This document shows positions 8,609 to 16,245 of a stretch of 25,753 nt of DNA, one piece after another. The notes under the pieces were generated by a model that had not been told where the DNA came from, did no database searches, and saw only the letters and a list, made by a program, of their open reading frames with translations. Each line of letters begins with the position of its first letter. Position 1 is the stretch's first letter. This DNA comes from an uncultured Porticoccus sp. (GTDB lineage Bacteria > Pseudomonadota > Gammaproteobacteria > Pseudomonadales > Porticoccaceae). Position numbers and translations under genes: made by a program. The stretch spans positions 1 to 25,753 of the forward strand of contig CATLZI010000001.1 in the NCBI GenBank assembly GCA_950063125.1. The letters run 5' to 3'.

Positions 8609-9798
8609 ATGAGTTATCAGGTTCTGGCCCGCAAGTGGCGCCCTCGCAACTTCAGCGAGATGGTTGGGCAGGAGCATGTGTTGCGGGCCCTGATCAATGC
8701 CCTCGATAACAACCGGCTGCACCATGCCTACCTGTTTACCGGTACCCGGGGCGTGGGGAAAACCACCATTGCCCGGATTCTGGCCAAGTGTCTCAATTGT
8801 GATACGGGCATCAGCTCTAATCCCTGCGGTACATGCAGTGCCTGTGTGTCGATTGCAGAGGGTCGGTTTGTCGATCTGATTGAAGTGGATGCGGCTTCCC
8901 GTACCAAGGTCGAGGATACCCGGGAGCTGCTGGACAATGTTCAATACGCACCGACGGCGGGGCGCTTCAAGGTCTACCTGATCGATGAGGTGCATATGCT
9001 CTCCAGTCACAGCTTCAACGCACTGCTGAAGACCCTGGAAGAACCGCCGCCTCACGTAAAATTCCTGCTGGCCACCACGGATCCGCAAAAACTGCCGGTG
9101 ACGATTCTGTCGCGTTGCCTGCAGTTTAACCTCAAACATCTAAGCCCCGAGCGGATTGTGGAGCATCTGCAATTTGTGTTGGGTGAGGAGAAGGTTCCCT
9201 GCGAGGAGGCGGGTCTCTGGGCCCTGGCCCGCTCTGCCGACGGCAGTATGCGAGACGCCCTGAGCCTGGCCGATCAGGCCATTGCTCACGGTGGTGGCAA
9301 AATCACCGAGGCGGAAGTCTATGACATGCTGGGCACCATCGACCTTGGGGCTATTGCCGATATTGCCCGGGCACTGGCCAACCGTGATGCGGTGGATGTA
9401 CTGGCGGTAGTCGGGCGTATGGCGGAGCACGCTCCGGATTTTGGTGCCGCACTGGCCGATCTGCTGTCGGTCTGGCACCGGGTTGCCATCGCCCAAACCG
9501 TTCCTGATGCGCTGGACAATCGTCATGGTGATGACCCGTTGGTGCGCGAGTTGGCAAAAGCACTCAGCTCTGAAGATGTTCAGTTGTTTTACCAGATAGC
9601 CCTGTTGGGGCGACGCGACTTGCCGCTGGCACCGGAACCCCGAATTGGCTTTGAAATGGCTCTGCTGAGAATGCTGGCATTTCAGCCGGCGGCAGACAGT
9701 GCTGTACAACCACCCCCGGTAGCCGGGGGTGCGCCTACTGTGTCCGCTCCGACCGCAGAGGAGGCGGAGGGGGCGCCAAAAAAGCCCCTATCCGGTGA
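8609..9798 (+). CDS. dnaX: Predicted gamma subunit from dnaX programmed -1 frameshift
   Basis: This is the short product made if ribosomes slip back one base on AAAAAAG (9778-9784). After Lys391-Lys392 the -1 frame reads Ala-Pro-Ile-Arg and then TGA (9796-9798), giving about 396 aa. That keeps the ATPase and domain III and drops the DnaB- and polymerase-binding tau tail, as gamma does in E. coli (431 aa). The coordinates span the zero-frame start to the -1 stop; the frame changes once inside. Existence of the product is inferred from the signals, not observed. Confidence 0.75.
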
Positions 9799-10618
9799 TC
9801 ACCACAGCGCGCCGTCAGCGACTGTACAGGTCGGTTCTGTAGAAACATTTTCTGTAGAAACATTGAAACCAGCTGTGAATCGATCATCGGTTGACGCTGC
9901 CCCGGATGTTGCGATGGATGGTGCCATTGCAGCCGAGGCAACGGAAACGCTGTCCGCCAATCCCGCTGTCGTCGATCTGCCCAAGCCATCAACTACAGGT
10001 GTGGCGGTAACGCCTATAGAGCCGGCACCGTGGGTTGAGTCGGAGACGCTGGCCTCATTTTCCCGTCAGGCCCGACATCAGACTGCTGTTGAGAATAAAA
10101 CGGGGCCCGTATCGGGTCAGCAGCCAGGGGTAACTCGTGATTTGACGCCGGCAGTGCAGGCCGATGACGTGGTGCCCGAGATTCCTGAACGTGCGAATCC
10201 TCCAATGGCAGTGAATCCGGTGCCGTTGGCTGAGGTTGTGCCGGATCGCTGGATTGAGATTTACCAGGGACTTCAGGTGGCTGGTTTACTGCAAAATATT
10301 GCCGCCAATTTGTGCCTGGTGGATATCGCTGGTCCAGTGCTGCACTTTGTGCTGGATATCGCCAGTAGTTCGCTGTATGAGGAATCGCATCAGCAGCGCC
10401 TCGCCGATGTCCTCACAGAATACTTTGGCGAGCCAGTGACCGTGCAGATTGAAGTAGGTGCAGTCGCTACTGAAACCCCTTTGGCCCGCACTGAAAGACT
10501 GCGCCGTGAGCGCCAGTCGCAGGCGGTGGAGCAGCTGCGACTGGATCCCAATGTTCGGCGAATCACCGAGCTGTTTAATGGCATTTTGCTGGAAAATACA
10601 ATTAAACCAATAGATTAA
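8609..10618 (+). CDS. dnaX: DNA polymerase III tau/gamma subunit (clamp-loader ATPase)
   Basis: 669 aa tau form (E. coli 643 aa). N-terminal AAA+ module: Walker A GTRGVGKT (45-52), a zinc site of Cys64, Cys73, Cys76 and Cys79, Walker B LIDEVH (124-129), sensor 1 LLATTDPQ (153-160), and SRC (168-170) with the arginine finger. Domain III follows to about 370. Residues about 373-540 form a low-complexity Ala/Pro/Val/Glu linker, and the C-terminal tau domain (about 545-669, starting near WIEIYQGL) would bind DnaB and the polymerase alpha subunit. An in-frame A AAA AAG at codons 390-392 very likely directs a -1 frameshift that yields gamma. Upstream AAGGCGG is the ribosome site. The gene heads a dnaX-ybaB-recR operon. 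Confidence 0.97.
   Translation: MSYQVLARKWRPRNFSEMVGQEHVLRALINALDNNRLHHAYLFTGTRGVGKTTIARILAKCLNCDTGISSNPCGTCSACVSIAEGRFVDLIEVDAASRTKVEDTRELLDNVQYAPTAGRFKVYLIDEVHMLSSHSFNALLKTLEEPPPHVKFLLATTDPQKLPVTILSRCLQFNLKHLSPERIVEHLQFVLGEEKVPCEEAGLWALARSADGSMRDALSLADQAIAHGGGKITEAEVYDMLGTIDLGAIADIARALANRDAVDVLAVVGRMAEHAPDFGAALADLLSVWHRVAIAQTVPDALDNRHGDDPLVRELAKALSSEDVQLFYQIALLGRRDLPLAPEPRIGFEMALLRMLAFQPAADSAVQPPPVAGGAPTVSAPTAEEAEGAPKKPLSGDHHSAPSATVQVGSVETFSVETLKPAVNRSSVDAAPDVAMDGAIAAEATETLSANPAVVDLPKPSTTGVAVTPIEPAPWVESETLASFSRQARHQTAVENKTGPVSGQQPGVTRDLTPAVQADDVVPEIPERANPPMAVNPVPLAEVVPDRWIEIYQGLQVAGLLQNIAANLCLVDIAGPVLHFVLDIASSSLYEESHQQRLADVLTEYFGEPVTVQIEVGAVATETPLARTERLRRERQSQAVEQLRLDPNVRRITELFNGILLENTIKPID
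9711..9731 (+). repeat. Perfect 9-bp GC hairpin in dnaX
   Basis: CACCCCCGG and its exact complement CCGGGGGTG flank a TAG loop, giving a very stable RNA hairpin ending 46 nt upstream of the slippery heptamer. It encodes PPPVAGGA in the linker. It is too far upstream to act as the usual downstream stimulator; a role in ribosome pausing is speculative. Confidence 0.85.
9757..9798 (+). promoter_or_regulatory. Programmed -1 ribosomal frameshift site in dnaX
   Basis: The slippery heptamer A AAA AAG (9778-9784) is in the correct phase, with the first A the third base of codon 390. A strongly Shine-Dalgarno-like purine stretch precedes it: AGGAGG at 9759-9764 and GGAGGGGG at 9766-9773, similar in placement to the stimulatory internal site of E. 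coli dnaX. The -1 frame stops at 9796-9798. Downstream, GGTGATCACC (9794-9803) is a perfect palindrome and ACAGCGC/GCGACTGT (9804-9825) can pair with one bulge, but I see no strong hairpin at the standard 6-8 nt spacing. Confidence 0.85.
9835..9864 (+). repeat. 15-bp exact tandem duplication in the dnaX linker
   Basis: TTCTGTAGAAACATT occurs twice back to back (9835-9849, 9850-9864), encoding a repeated SVET in the disordered linker. It is in frame, so the tau product is kept. It probably arose by replication slippage in a tolerant region. Confidence 0.9.
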
Positions 10619-10635
10619 CAAATATCGGTAACTAT

Positions 10636-10953
10636 ATGAATATAAATGAATTGATGAAGCAAGCTCAAGACATGCAAACAAAGATGCAGCAACTGCAGGC
10701 CGAGGCGGCCAAAACAGAGGTCACCGGGGAAGCGGGTGCCGGTCTGGTTCAGGTGGTGATGAATGGTCGCCACGATGTGCGCAAGGTCAATCTGGATCCA
10801 TCCCTGCTCAGTGAAGAAAAAGGGTTCCTGGAAGATCTGCTGGCAGCGGCTGTCAATGATGCCGTCAGGAAGGTCGAGGAAGACCAGCGAAAACAGATGG
10901 AAAAACTCACCGGTGGCATGCAGATGCCGCCGGGTTTCCAAATGCCTTTTTGA
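10636..10953 (+). CDS. ybaB: YbaB/EbfC nucleoid-associated DNA-binding protein
   Basis: 105 aa. It starts [19 protein letters not shown], a Met/Gln-rich helix, followed by a beta sheet ([23 protein letters not shown]) and a long charged helix ([25 protein letters not shown]), the tweezer-like dimer fold of the YbaB/EbfC family. The tail is Gly/Met/Pro-rich ([13 protein letters not shown]) as usual. It binds DNA as a dimer and may influence chromosome structure or recombination. It starts 17 bp after dnaX and precedes recR, the standard dnaX-ybaB-recR arrangement. Confidence 0.96.
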   Translation: MNINELMKQAQDMQTKMQQLQAEAAKTEVTGEAGAGLVQVVMNGRHDVRKVNLDPSLLSEEKGFLEDLLAAAVNDAVRKVEEDQRKQMEKLTGGMQMPPGFQMPF

Positions 10954-11033
10954 GCTGTTGATCAGGTGGCAAGACAGGACGCACTTGATTGAAGGGTGCG
11001 TTCGAATGATTACCCGGAGATTGGAAACAGATT

Positions 11034-11627
11034 GTGTTCAGCCCTTTGATAGACGAATTGATTGATGCCTTGCGCTGTCTGCCCGGTGTGGGCCCAAAGT
11101 CCGCCCAGCGGATGGCGCTGCAACTGCTGGAGCGCAATCGTGATGGGGCAGTGCGTCTCTCCAGTGCTCTGAATCAGGCCGCTGAACACGTGCGGCGTTG
11201 CCAGATGTGCCGGACGCTGACGGAAGCCGACCTGTGTGAGATATGCAGTAATGGACGCCGCGATATTCATCAGTTATGCGTGGTGGAAACACCGGCCGAC
11301 ATGTTTGCTATTGAGCACAGTGGCAGTTATCGGGGCCGTTATTTTGTCCTGCTGGGCCATCTTTCGCCGATTGATGGTATCGGGCCGGATGCCATCGGTG
11401 TCGATCATCTGATGTCCCGGTTGGCTGAAGAAGAGATCGATGAATTGATTCTGGCCACGAATCTGACCGTCGAGGGCGAAACCACGGCCCATTACATCAG
11501 TGAAAGAGCCAGAATACTCAATGTGACAGTGAGTCGTATCGCCCACGGAGTGCCAATGGGTGGCGAGCTTGAATATGTGGATGGCGGAACCCTGTCCCAT
11601 GCCTTTACCAGCCGCAAACAACTATAG
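11034..11627 (+). CDS. recR: Recombination mediator protein RecR
   Basis: 197 aa (E. coli 201). An N-terminal helix-hairpin-helix region ([16 protein letters not shown], 13-28) is followed by a four-cysteine zinc finger (Cys56, Cys59, Cys68, Cys71), a Toprim domain (about 80-175) and the C-terminal [16 protein letters not shown]. With RecF/RecO it loads RecA onto SSB-coated single-stranded DNA at gaps. The start is GTG: the family begins FSPLxxxLIxALRxLPGVG, and GTG-TTC-AGC gives exactly that, with GGAAACA upstream. It lies 80 bp after ybaB. Confidence 0.96.
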   Translation: MFSPLIDELIDALRCLPGVGPKSAQRMALQLLERNRDGAVRLSSALNQAAEHVRRCQMCRTLTEADLCEICSNGRRDIHQLCVVETPADMFAIEHSGSYRGRYFVLLGHLSPIDGIGPDAIGVDHLMSRLAEEEIDELILATNLTVEGETTAHYISERARILNVTVSRIAHGVPMGGELEYVDGGTLSHAFTSRKQL

Positions 11628-11684
11628 TGGGTCTGCCAATTCATGCCGCAGATTTCTTAATGACCTTTGTAACGGGAAGCACTG

Positions 11685-12857
11685 ATGTCTGAACAAATAC
11701 CGCCACCGATTCTGGTGGCTGACAGTGCCGCTTTGAGCCACTGCGTCGAAGCGCTGCATAAATCCGATGTGCTGGCCGTTGACACCGAGTTTATGCGGAC
11801 CGATACGTTTTACCCGATATTGGGTTTGATCCAGATATTTGACGGACAGCAATGCTGGCTAATTGATCCTGTGGCGTTGGAATCACTCGATGCGCTGGGC
11901 AGCATTTTTAAAAACCCGGCAATCATCAAGGTATTCCACTCCTGTTCTGAGGATCTGGAAGTGTTGCAGCATGTGATGGGTACTCTGCCTCAACCCCTGT
12001 TTGATACCCAGATTGCGGCTGCCCTGACCGGTTTCGGGTTCTCCCGGGGCTATGCTGCCTTGGTGGATGACATGCTGGGTCATCATGTGCCCAAGGGCGA
12101 GACCCGCTCAGACTGGCTCCAGCGGCCCCTCAGTGAAGCGCAACTGGGTTATGCGGCTTCCGATGTCTATTTCCTGCTGCCTGTCTACCATTTGCTGGTT
12201 GAAGCCCTTAAAAAACTTGACCGGACGGTATGGATGGACGAGGAAATGGCGACATTGGTCGGTCGTTCGCTTCAGACCGATGACACTGCAGACTATTATC
12301 GCAAAGTTAAGGGTGCCTGGAAGCTGGAAGCGAAAGCATTGCAGGTATTGCAGGCAATTTGCCAGTGGCGGGAAGTTGAAGCGCGGCAGCGCAATCGTCC
12401 GCGCAACCGCCTGATAGCTGACCGGACCCTGCTGGATATCGCCATCGCGCAACCGGCCAACAAGCAGTCACTGGCCGGTATCGAAGGCATATTTCCCGGT
12501 TTTTTACGCCGTTATGGTGAGGATCTTCTGTCACTGATTCATCGGGTGCAGAGTGATCATGTATCAAATCCCAAGCCATTACCGCCGCTGGATGCGCCTT
12601 TGCCAAAAGTGGCCCGGGATATGGCTAAGGAGCTTAAGGCGGTGGCCAGCGAATGCGCAGAATCCCGGAACCTGTCGGTTGAAATGCTGGTCAGAAAGCG
12701 CGATATTGAAGAGTTGGTGCGTTCGGCGGTCGATACAGGCAAGCCGAGACTCTCCGCTGCATTGCGGGAAGGTTGGCGCTATGAACTGATCGGGCAGATG
12801 CTTCTTGCAGAAGTCAGTCGTCTTTTGTCATCCAGGCCGAGTACCGTCAATGAGTAA
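11685..12857 (+). CDS. rnd: Ribonuclease D
   Basis: 390 aa 3'-5' exoribonuclease that trims tRNA and other stable RNA precursors. The DEDDy residues are all visible: Asp33 and Glu35 in AVDTEF, Asp90 in HSCSEDLEVL, and Tyr156 plus Asp160 in YAASDV. An HRDC domain follows (about 205-290, with REVEARQRNRPRNRLIAD), then a second helical region. Length is typical (E. coli 375). The ATG has CGGGAAG about 8 nt upstream. Its last codons overlap the start of ycgL by 8 bp, so the two are translationally linked. Confidence 0.95.
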   Translation: MSEQIPPPILVADSAALSHCVEALHKSDVLAVDTEFMRTDTFYPILGLIQIFDGQQCWLIDPVALESLDALGSIFKNPAIIKVFHSCSEDLEVLQHVMGTLPQPLFDTQIAAALTGFGFSRGYAALVDDMLGHHVPKGETRSDWLQRPLSEAQLGYAASDVYFLLPVYHLLVEALKKLDRTVWMDEEMATLVGRSLQTDDTADYYRKVKGAWKLEAKALQVLQAICQWREVEARQRNRPRNRLIADRTLLDIAIAQPANKQSLAGIEGIFPGFLRRYGEDLLSLIHRVQSDHVSNPKPLPPLDAPLPKVARDMAKELKAVASECAESRNLSVEMLVRKRDIEELVRSAVDTGKPRLSAALREGWRYELIGQMLLAEVSRLLSSRPSTVNE

Positions 12858-13134
12858 ACAAATCTGCAAAATCTATCGCAGCTCGAAAAACGAAGCCATG
12901 TATCTCTATGTCGATCATCAGGAGGACCTGGATCGAATCCCCGAGCCGTTGCTGCAGCGATTTGGCAAACCCAAACTGGCAATGACTCTGGCGTTGTCTT
13001 TGGATAAAAAGCTGGCCAGAGCCGATATTGCCAAGGTGCTCGAAGCGATCAGAGAGCAGGGTTATTACCTGCAGTTGCCACCGAGCCCCGAGGCTTACAT
13101 GCAGGAATTGCGTAATAAAAACGACAAGCTTTAA
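12850..13134 (+). CDS. ycgL: YcgL domain protein
   Basis: 94 aa small cytoplasmic protein of the YcgL family (compact alpha/beta fold, function unproven). Family features are CKIYRSSKNEAMYLYVD at the N-terminus and FGKPKLAMTLALSLDKKLARAD in the middle. The ATG at 12850 lies inside the end of rnd (8-bp overlap); an upstream in-frame start at 12805 would intrude deep into rnd and add non-family sequence. The order rnd-ycgL-ycgN is conserved in pseudomonads and relatives, which suggests a link to RNA metabolism. Confidence 0.93.
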   Translation: MSKQICKIYRSSKNEAMYLYVDHQEDLDRIPEPLLQRFGKPKLAMTLALSLDKKLARADIAKVLEAIREQGYYLQLPPSPEAYMQELRNKNDKL

Positions 13135-13145
13135 AGGGTAAGTGA

Positions 13146-13592
13146 TTGAGCGAAAAACCTTTTTGGGAAGAAAAGTCACTGGCAGAGATGAGTCGGTACG
13201 AATGGGAGCAGCTCTGTGATGGTTGTGCTCGATGTTGTCTGCACAAGCTTGAAGATGAGGAGAATGGCGATATCTTTTATACGGATGTTGCCTGTCAGCT
13301 GCTCGACCAGACCAGCTGCCGTTGCGTCGATTACCGGCGTCGTCTGGCGAAAGTGCCGGATTGTCTGGCCCTGTCACCCGAAAAGATAGATCAATTTCAC
13401 TGGTTGCCAGATACCTGCGCCTACCGCCTGCTGGCTGCCGGTCGTCAATTGAAAGCCTGGCATCCGCTGGTTTCCGGTGATCCTGAATCAGTACATCGGG
13501 CAGGTATTTCGGTCCGGGGCAGGGTGGTTGAAGAATTTTCAGTGGCAGAGCAGGATATGGAGGACCATGTAATCCACTGGGTGAACAGCTGA
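13146..13592 (+). CDS. ycgN: YcgN family cysteine-cluster protein (UPF0260)
   Basis: 148 aa. It has the family cysteine pattern CDGCARCC (Cys24, 27, 30, 31), with further cysteines at 50, 58, 60, 73 and 91, likely ligands of a zinc or iron-sulfur centre. Other family blocks are the N-terminal FWEEKSLAEMSRYEWEQLC and the C-terminal HPLVSGDPESVHRAGISV. The start is TTG, with AAGGG 7 nt upstream and no earlier ATG; the next Met (15) would cut off conserved residues. It is 11 bp after ycgL in the same operon. The biochemical role is not known. Confidence 0.93.
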   Translation: MSEKPFWEEKSLAEMSRYEWEQLCDGCARCCLHKLEDEENGDIFYTDVACQLLDQTSCRCVDYRRRLAKVPDCLALSPEKIDQFHWLPDTCAYRLLAAGRQLKAWHPLVSGDPESVHRAGISVRGRVVEEFSVAEQDMEDHVIHWVNS

Positions 13593-13640
13593 TCCGGTTT
13601 GTTTGAGTTCTCTTTGACATTTTCTGCCAACTGGTTTTTA

Positions 13641-13667
13641 GTAGCGACCCCGGCTTCAGCCGGTGAA
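13641..13667 (+). repeat. REP-like hairpin element (single copy)
   Basis: The sequence after ycgN reads GTAG followed by a hairpin, CCGGCT-TC-AGCCGG (13651-13664, perfect 6-bp arms). A GTAG head plus a GGCTTCAGCC-type hairpin is the look of REP elements mobilised by RAYT transposases in Pseudomonas and Xanthomonas. Only one copy is in the window. It could instead be an attenuating or terminating hairpin; there is no U-run. Confidence 0.4.
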
Positions 13668-13700
13668 TCAAAACATCCCAAGCAATCATCGCCATTAGGT

Positions 13701-13706
13701 TATACT
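13701..13706 (+). promoter_or_regulatory. Possible -10 box before the small membrane protein gene
   Basis: TATACT stands 51 bp upstream of the ATG at 13758 within GGTTATACTCGC. No acceptable -35 lies 16-18 bp upstream, so this is a weak call. Confidence 0.25.
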
Positions 13707-13757
13707 CGCTGATCACGGATTGAATAACGGACGTATCAAAGGGAAAGGAGCGTATTT

Positions 13758-14129
13758 ATGTATTCAGATGAAAACTATCTTTGGGGGTTGGTCGCCTATT
13801 ATGTCGGTAGCGGGCTGGTGTTGCTTTTTTTGTGGCGTTTTCGCGATCTGTTACCCGGTAGACATTTTCGCAATGTGCTACTGCTGTTGATCAGTGCCAC
13901 TCTACTGGTACCAATCAATGCCTACCCCGACCTCCACTATCTTGCCCCGGCTTGGTTTGTCAGCTTGTATGAGGGGCTAACCAGTGCTTCGGATCAGGGT
14001 TATTTGCGTGGAGCGTTGCCCATCTTCGTATGCTTTTTTACAGCATTGCTGGTTTATACTGGCGGACAGCTGATTGCCGGTCAGCTAGTTCGATCCTCTA
14101 AAACTGCAGATCATGAAGTGAATTCCTAG
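13758..14129 (+). CDS. Small inner membrane protein with three helices, unknown function
   Basis: 123 aa. Three hydrophobic segments (about 8-26, 38-56 and 86-106) are separated by short loops containing RFRDLLPGRHFRN and a periplasmic-looking stretch with PDLHYLAPAWF. The tail is short and charged. The ATG has GGAAAGGAGCG upstream, a strong ribosome site. I do not recognise a named family. The stop codon is only 4 bp from the stop of the convergent ABC-F gene, with no terminator between them. Confidence 0.75.
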   Translation: MYSDENYLWGLVAYYVGSGLVLLFLWRFRDLLPGRHFRNVLLLLISATLLVPINAYPDLHYLAPAWFVSLYEGLTSASDQGYLRGALPIFVCFFTALLVYTGGQLIAGQLVRSSKTADHEVNS

Positions 14130-14133
14130 AGAG

Positions 14134-16035
14134 TTAGAGAGTCAGGGCTGCTTCAAGCGCTTCCAGCTGCTCGGCCAGTTCCAGCCATTGAATCTCCACC
14201 GTCTCTCGCTGCTGTTTGAACTGATTCTGTTCAAGCAGCAGCGACTGCAGCGCCTCTTTTTGCTCGGGTTGATAAATTGCCGGGTCGGCAAGACGATTAT
14301 CAATATCACTGACAGCCACATCCAGCTTGTTCATGCGAACTTCTGCTTCTCTCAGGGCCTTCTTGAGCGGGCGCAGCTGTTGCCGGATTTCAGCCCCTTC
14401 ACGCCGTTGCTGTTTTCGCTGTATAGCAGGCCCGGGCCCGGGAGATGTTTCTCCGCCCTTGTCGCGGAAACGTGACAGCAGCCAGTGGGTGTAGCTGTCG
14501 AGATCGCCAGCAAAAGGCGCCACTTCCTCAGCGTTTACCAGCAAAAGGTCATCAACGGTATTCCGGATCAAATGCCGATCATGGGATATCAGTACCACAG
14601 CACCGGCAAAGTCCTGTAACGCCATGGTCAGCGCATGGCGCATTTCGAGATCCAGGTGGTTGGTGGGTTCGTCGAGTAACAGAAGGTTGGGCTTTAGCCA
14701 GACGATGATCGCCAGAGCCAGTCGTGCCTTTTCACCACCTGAGAAATGCTCGATCACATCCAGTGCCATATCGCCATGAAAATCAAAGCGACCGAGAAAG
14801 TTGCGCATGTTCTGTTCTGTGGCGGTCGGTGTCAGTCGCTGTAAATGCAGCAGGGGGCTGGCGGACATATCGAGAGCATCGAGTTGGTGTTGGGTGAAAT
14901 AGCCGATGGAGAGGTGCTCCCCTGCAACGCGCTCGCCACCGAGGGCCGGTAAATCACCGGCGAGGGTTTTTATCAGCGTCGATTTACCGGCGCCGTTGGC
15001 GCCGAGCAGTGCGATTCGACTGCCCGGATGCAATGTCAGGCCGACTTCGCTGAGTATGGGCTGGTCGGGATAACCCACCACACTTTTACTGAGCGATAGC
15101 AGCGGATCGCTGATACGCCCCGGTGGGAAAAATTCAAAGTCGAACGGTGAATCAATATGCGCGGGAGCGACGGTCGCCATTCGCTCTAGCTCCTTCAGGC
15201 GACTCTGGGCCTGTCGGGCCTTGGTGGCCTGAGCCCTGAAGCGCGCGACGAAACGGTTGATTTCTCCGATACGACGCTGCTGTTTTTCATAAACTGCCTG
15301 TTGTTGGGTGAGTCGCTCACTGCGCTGGCGCTCAAATGCTGAGTAGTTACCGCGGTAGCTGAGCAGGCTGGCGTGTTCGATATGAAAAATTTCCTCGCAG
15401 ACGTTGTCGATAAAATCCCGGTCGTGGGATATCAGCAGAACGGTGCCTGGGTAATTCTGCAGCCATCGCTCGAGCCAGAGAGTCGTATCCATATCCAGGT
15501 GGTTGGTAGGTTCGTCGAGCATTAGAAAATCGGATGGGCACATCAATGCTCTGGCCAGATTCAGGCGAATCCGCCAGCCACCTGAAAAGCTGCTCACCGG
15601 GGAAGCTCTTTCCACCGCAGAAAAGCCCAGTCCCTCCAGTAGCTGTTCTGCCCTCAGTGGGGCGGTATAACCATCGATCTCGTCCAGTGCCTGATGCAGT
15701 TTGGCCAGCCGGTCGTTGGCCTGATCGGTTTCGGCCCGGGCGATGTCTGCCTCCAGCTTGCGCAGGGTCTGGTCACCATCAATGACAAAGTCCAGCGCAA
15801 CTCGATCGGTTGTCTGAACCTCCTGTGCCATATGGGCCATGCGCCATTGGCCGGGGATTTGTAGAGTGCCTTCCTCCACCGTTAACTCCCCCAGAAGCAG
15901 GCTGAAAAGGCTCGATTTACCAGCGCCATTGGCGCCAATCAACGCTATTTTCCGACCCGGGTGGATGGTCGCGCTGGTTTTTTCCAGTAGCCGTTTGGTG
16001 CCCCGCTGCAGGGTAATGTTTTCCATAATGATCAT
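14134..16035 (-). CDS. yheS: ABC-F family ATPase (YheS-like)
   Basis: 633 aa soluble protein with two ABC ATPase domains and no membrane helices. The first domain has GANGAGKSS (34-42), SFSGGW and LMLDEPTNHLD. An arginine/glutamine-rich helical linker (the P-site tRNA interaction motif region) follows. The second domain has GANGAGKST, FSGGEKARLAL and LLLDEPTNHLD, then a C-terminal coiled coil (KKALREAEVRMNKLD, EQLEALEAAL). ABC-F proteins bind the ribosomal E site and relieve stalled translation. The start is set at MIIMENITLQRG because E. coli YheS (637 aa) begins at the equivalent point; two upstream in-frame ATGs (16044, 16074) also lack clear ribosome sites, so the start is uncertain. Confidence 0.92.
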   Translation of the reverse strand: MIIMENITLQRGTKRLLEKTSATIHPGRKIALIGANGAGKSSLFSLLLGELTVEEGTLQIPGQWRMAHMAQEVQTTDRVALDFVIDGDQTLRKLEADIARAETDQANDRLAKLHQALDEIDGYTAPLRAEQLLEGLGFSAVERASPVSSFSGGWRIRLNLARALMCPSDFLMLDEPTNHLDMDTTLWLERWLQNYPGTVLLISHDRDFIDNVCEEIFHIEHASLLSYRGNYSAFERQRSERLTQQQAVYEKQQRRIGEINRFVARFRAQATKARQAQSRLKELERMATVAPAHIDSPFDFEFFPPGRISDPLLSLSKSVVGYPDQPILSEVGLTLHPGSRIALLGANGAGKSTLIKTLAGDLPALGGERVAGEHLSIGYFTQHQLDALDMSASPLLHLQRLTPTATEQNMRNFLGRFDFHGDMALDVIEHFSGGEKARLALAIIVWLKPNLLLLDEPTNHLDLEMRHALTMALQDFAGAVVLISHDRHLIRNTVDDLLLVNAEEVAPFAGDLDSYTHWLLSRFRDKGGETSPGPGPAIQRKQQRREGAEIRQQLRPLKKALREAEVRMNKLDVAVSDIDNRLADPAIYQPEQKEALQSLLLEQNQFKQQRETVEIQWLELAEQLEALEAALTL

Positions 16036-16074
16036 GGTCGGCATTATGACGGATTTGTGGTCTTTAAGCCGCAT

Positions 16075-16157
16075 TGGCGGACGTCGTTTGTCGTGTTTGT
16101 GGCAATTAATTCAGTGATGATCAGCAAACCGCCACAAGTTCTGTTGTACGTCCGCCA
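16075..16157. repeat. 83-bp interrupted inverted repeat between divergent genes
   Basis: The outer arms TGGCGGACGT (16075-16084) and ACGTCCGCCA (16148-16157) are exact 10-bp complements. Inner arms TTGTGGC and GCCACAA also match, separated from the outer arms by 12 and 10 nt. The centre is AT-rich (AATTAATTC). Both strands can thus fold into a long two-block cruciform or hairpin. It lies between the yheS and acyl-CoA ligase starts, where both promoters should be. Confidence 0.7.
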
Positions 16158-16245
16158 GCCATTTGGTTAGCATTGGTTATCGGGCTAAAACCATTGCAGA
16201 ATGACCCGTGCGGTAAAAAACATAAAAATCACCGGGGGGTGAGCA

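Noticed and set aside
9794..9825. Strong downstream stimulatory hairpin for the dnaX frameshift
   Set aside because: GGTGATCACC would leave too small a loop, and the next stem starts 20 nt after the heptamer; neither fits the usual spacing well, so it was not annotated as a stimulator.
13614..13642. TTGACA after ycgN as a promoter
   Set aside because: The matching -10 position reads TTTTAG, too poor to support a call.
16075..16157. Integron attC site
   Set aside because: The arms lack the RYYYAAC/GTTRRRY core sites and no integrase or cassette array is present.
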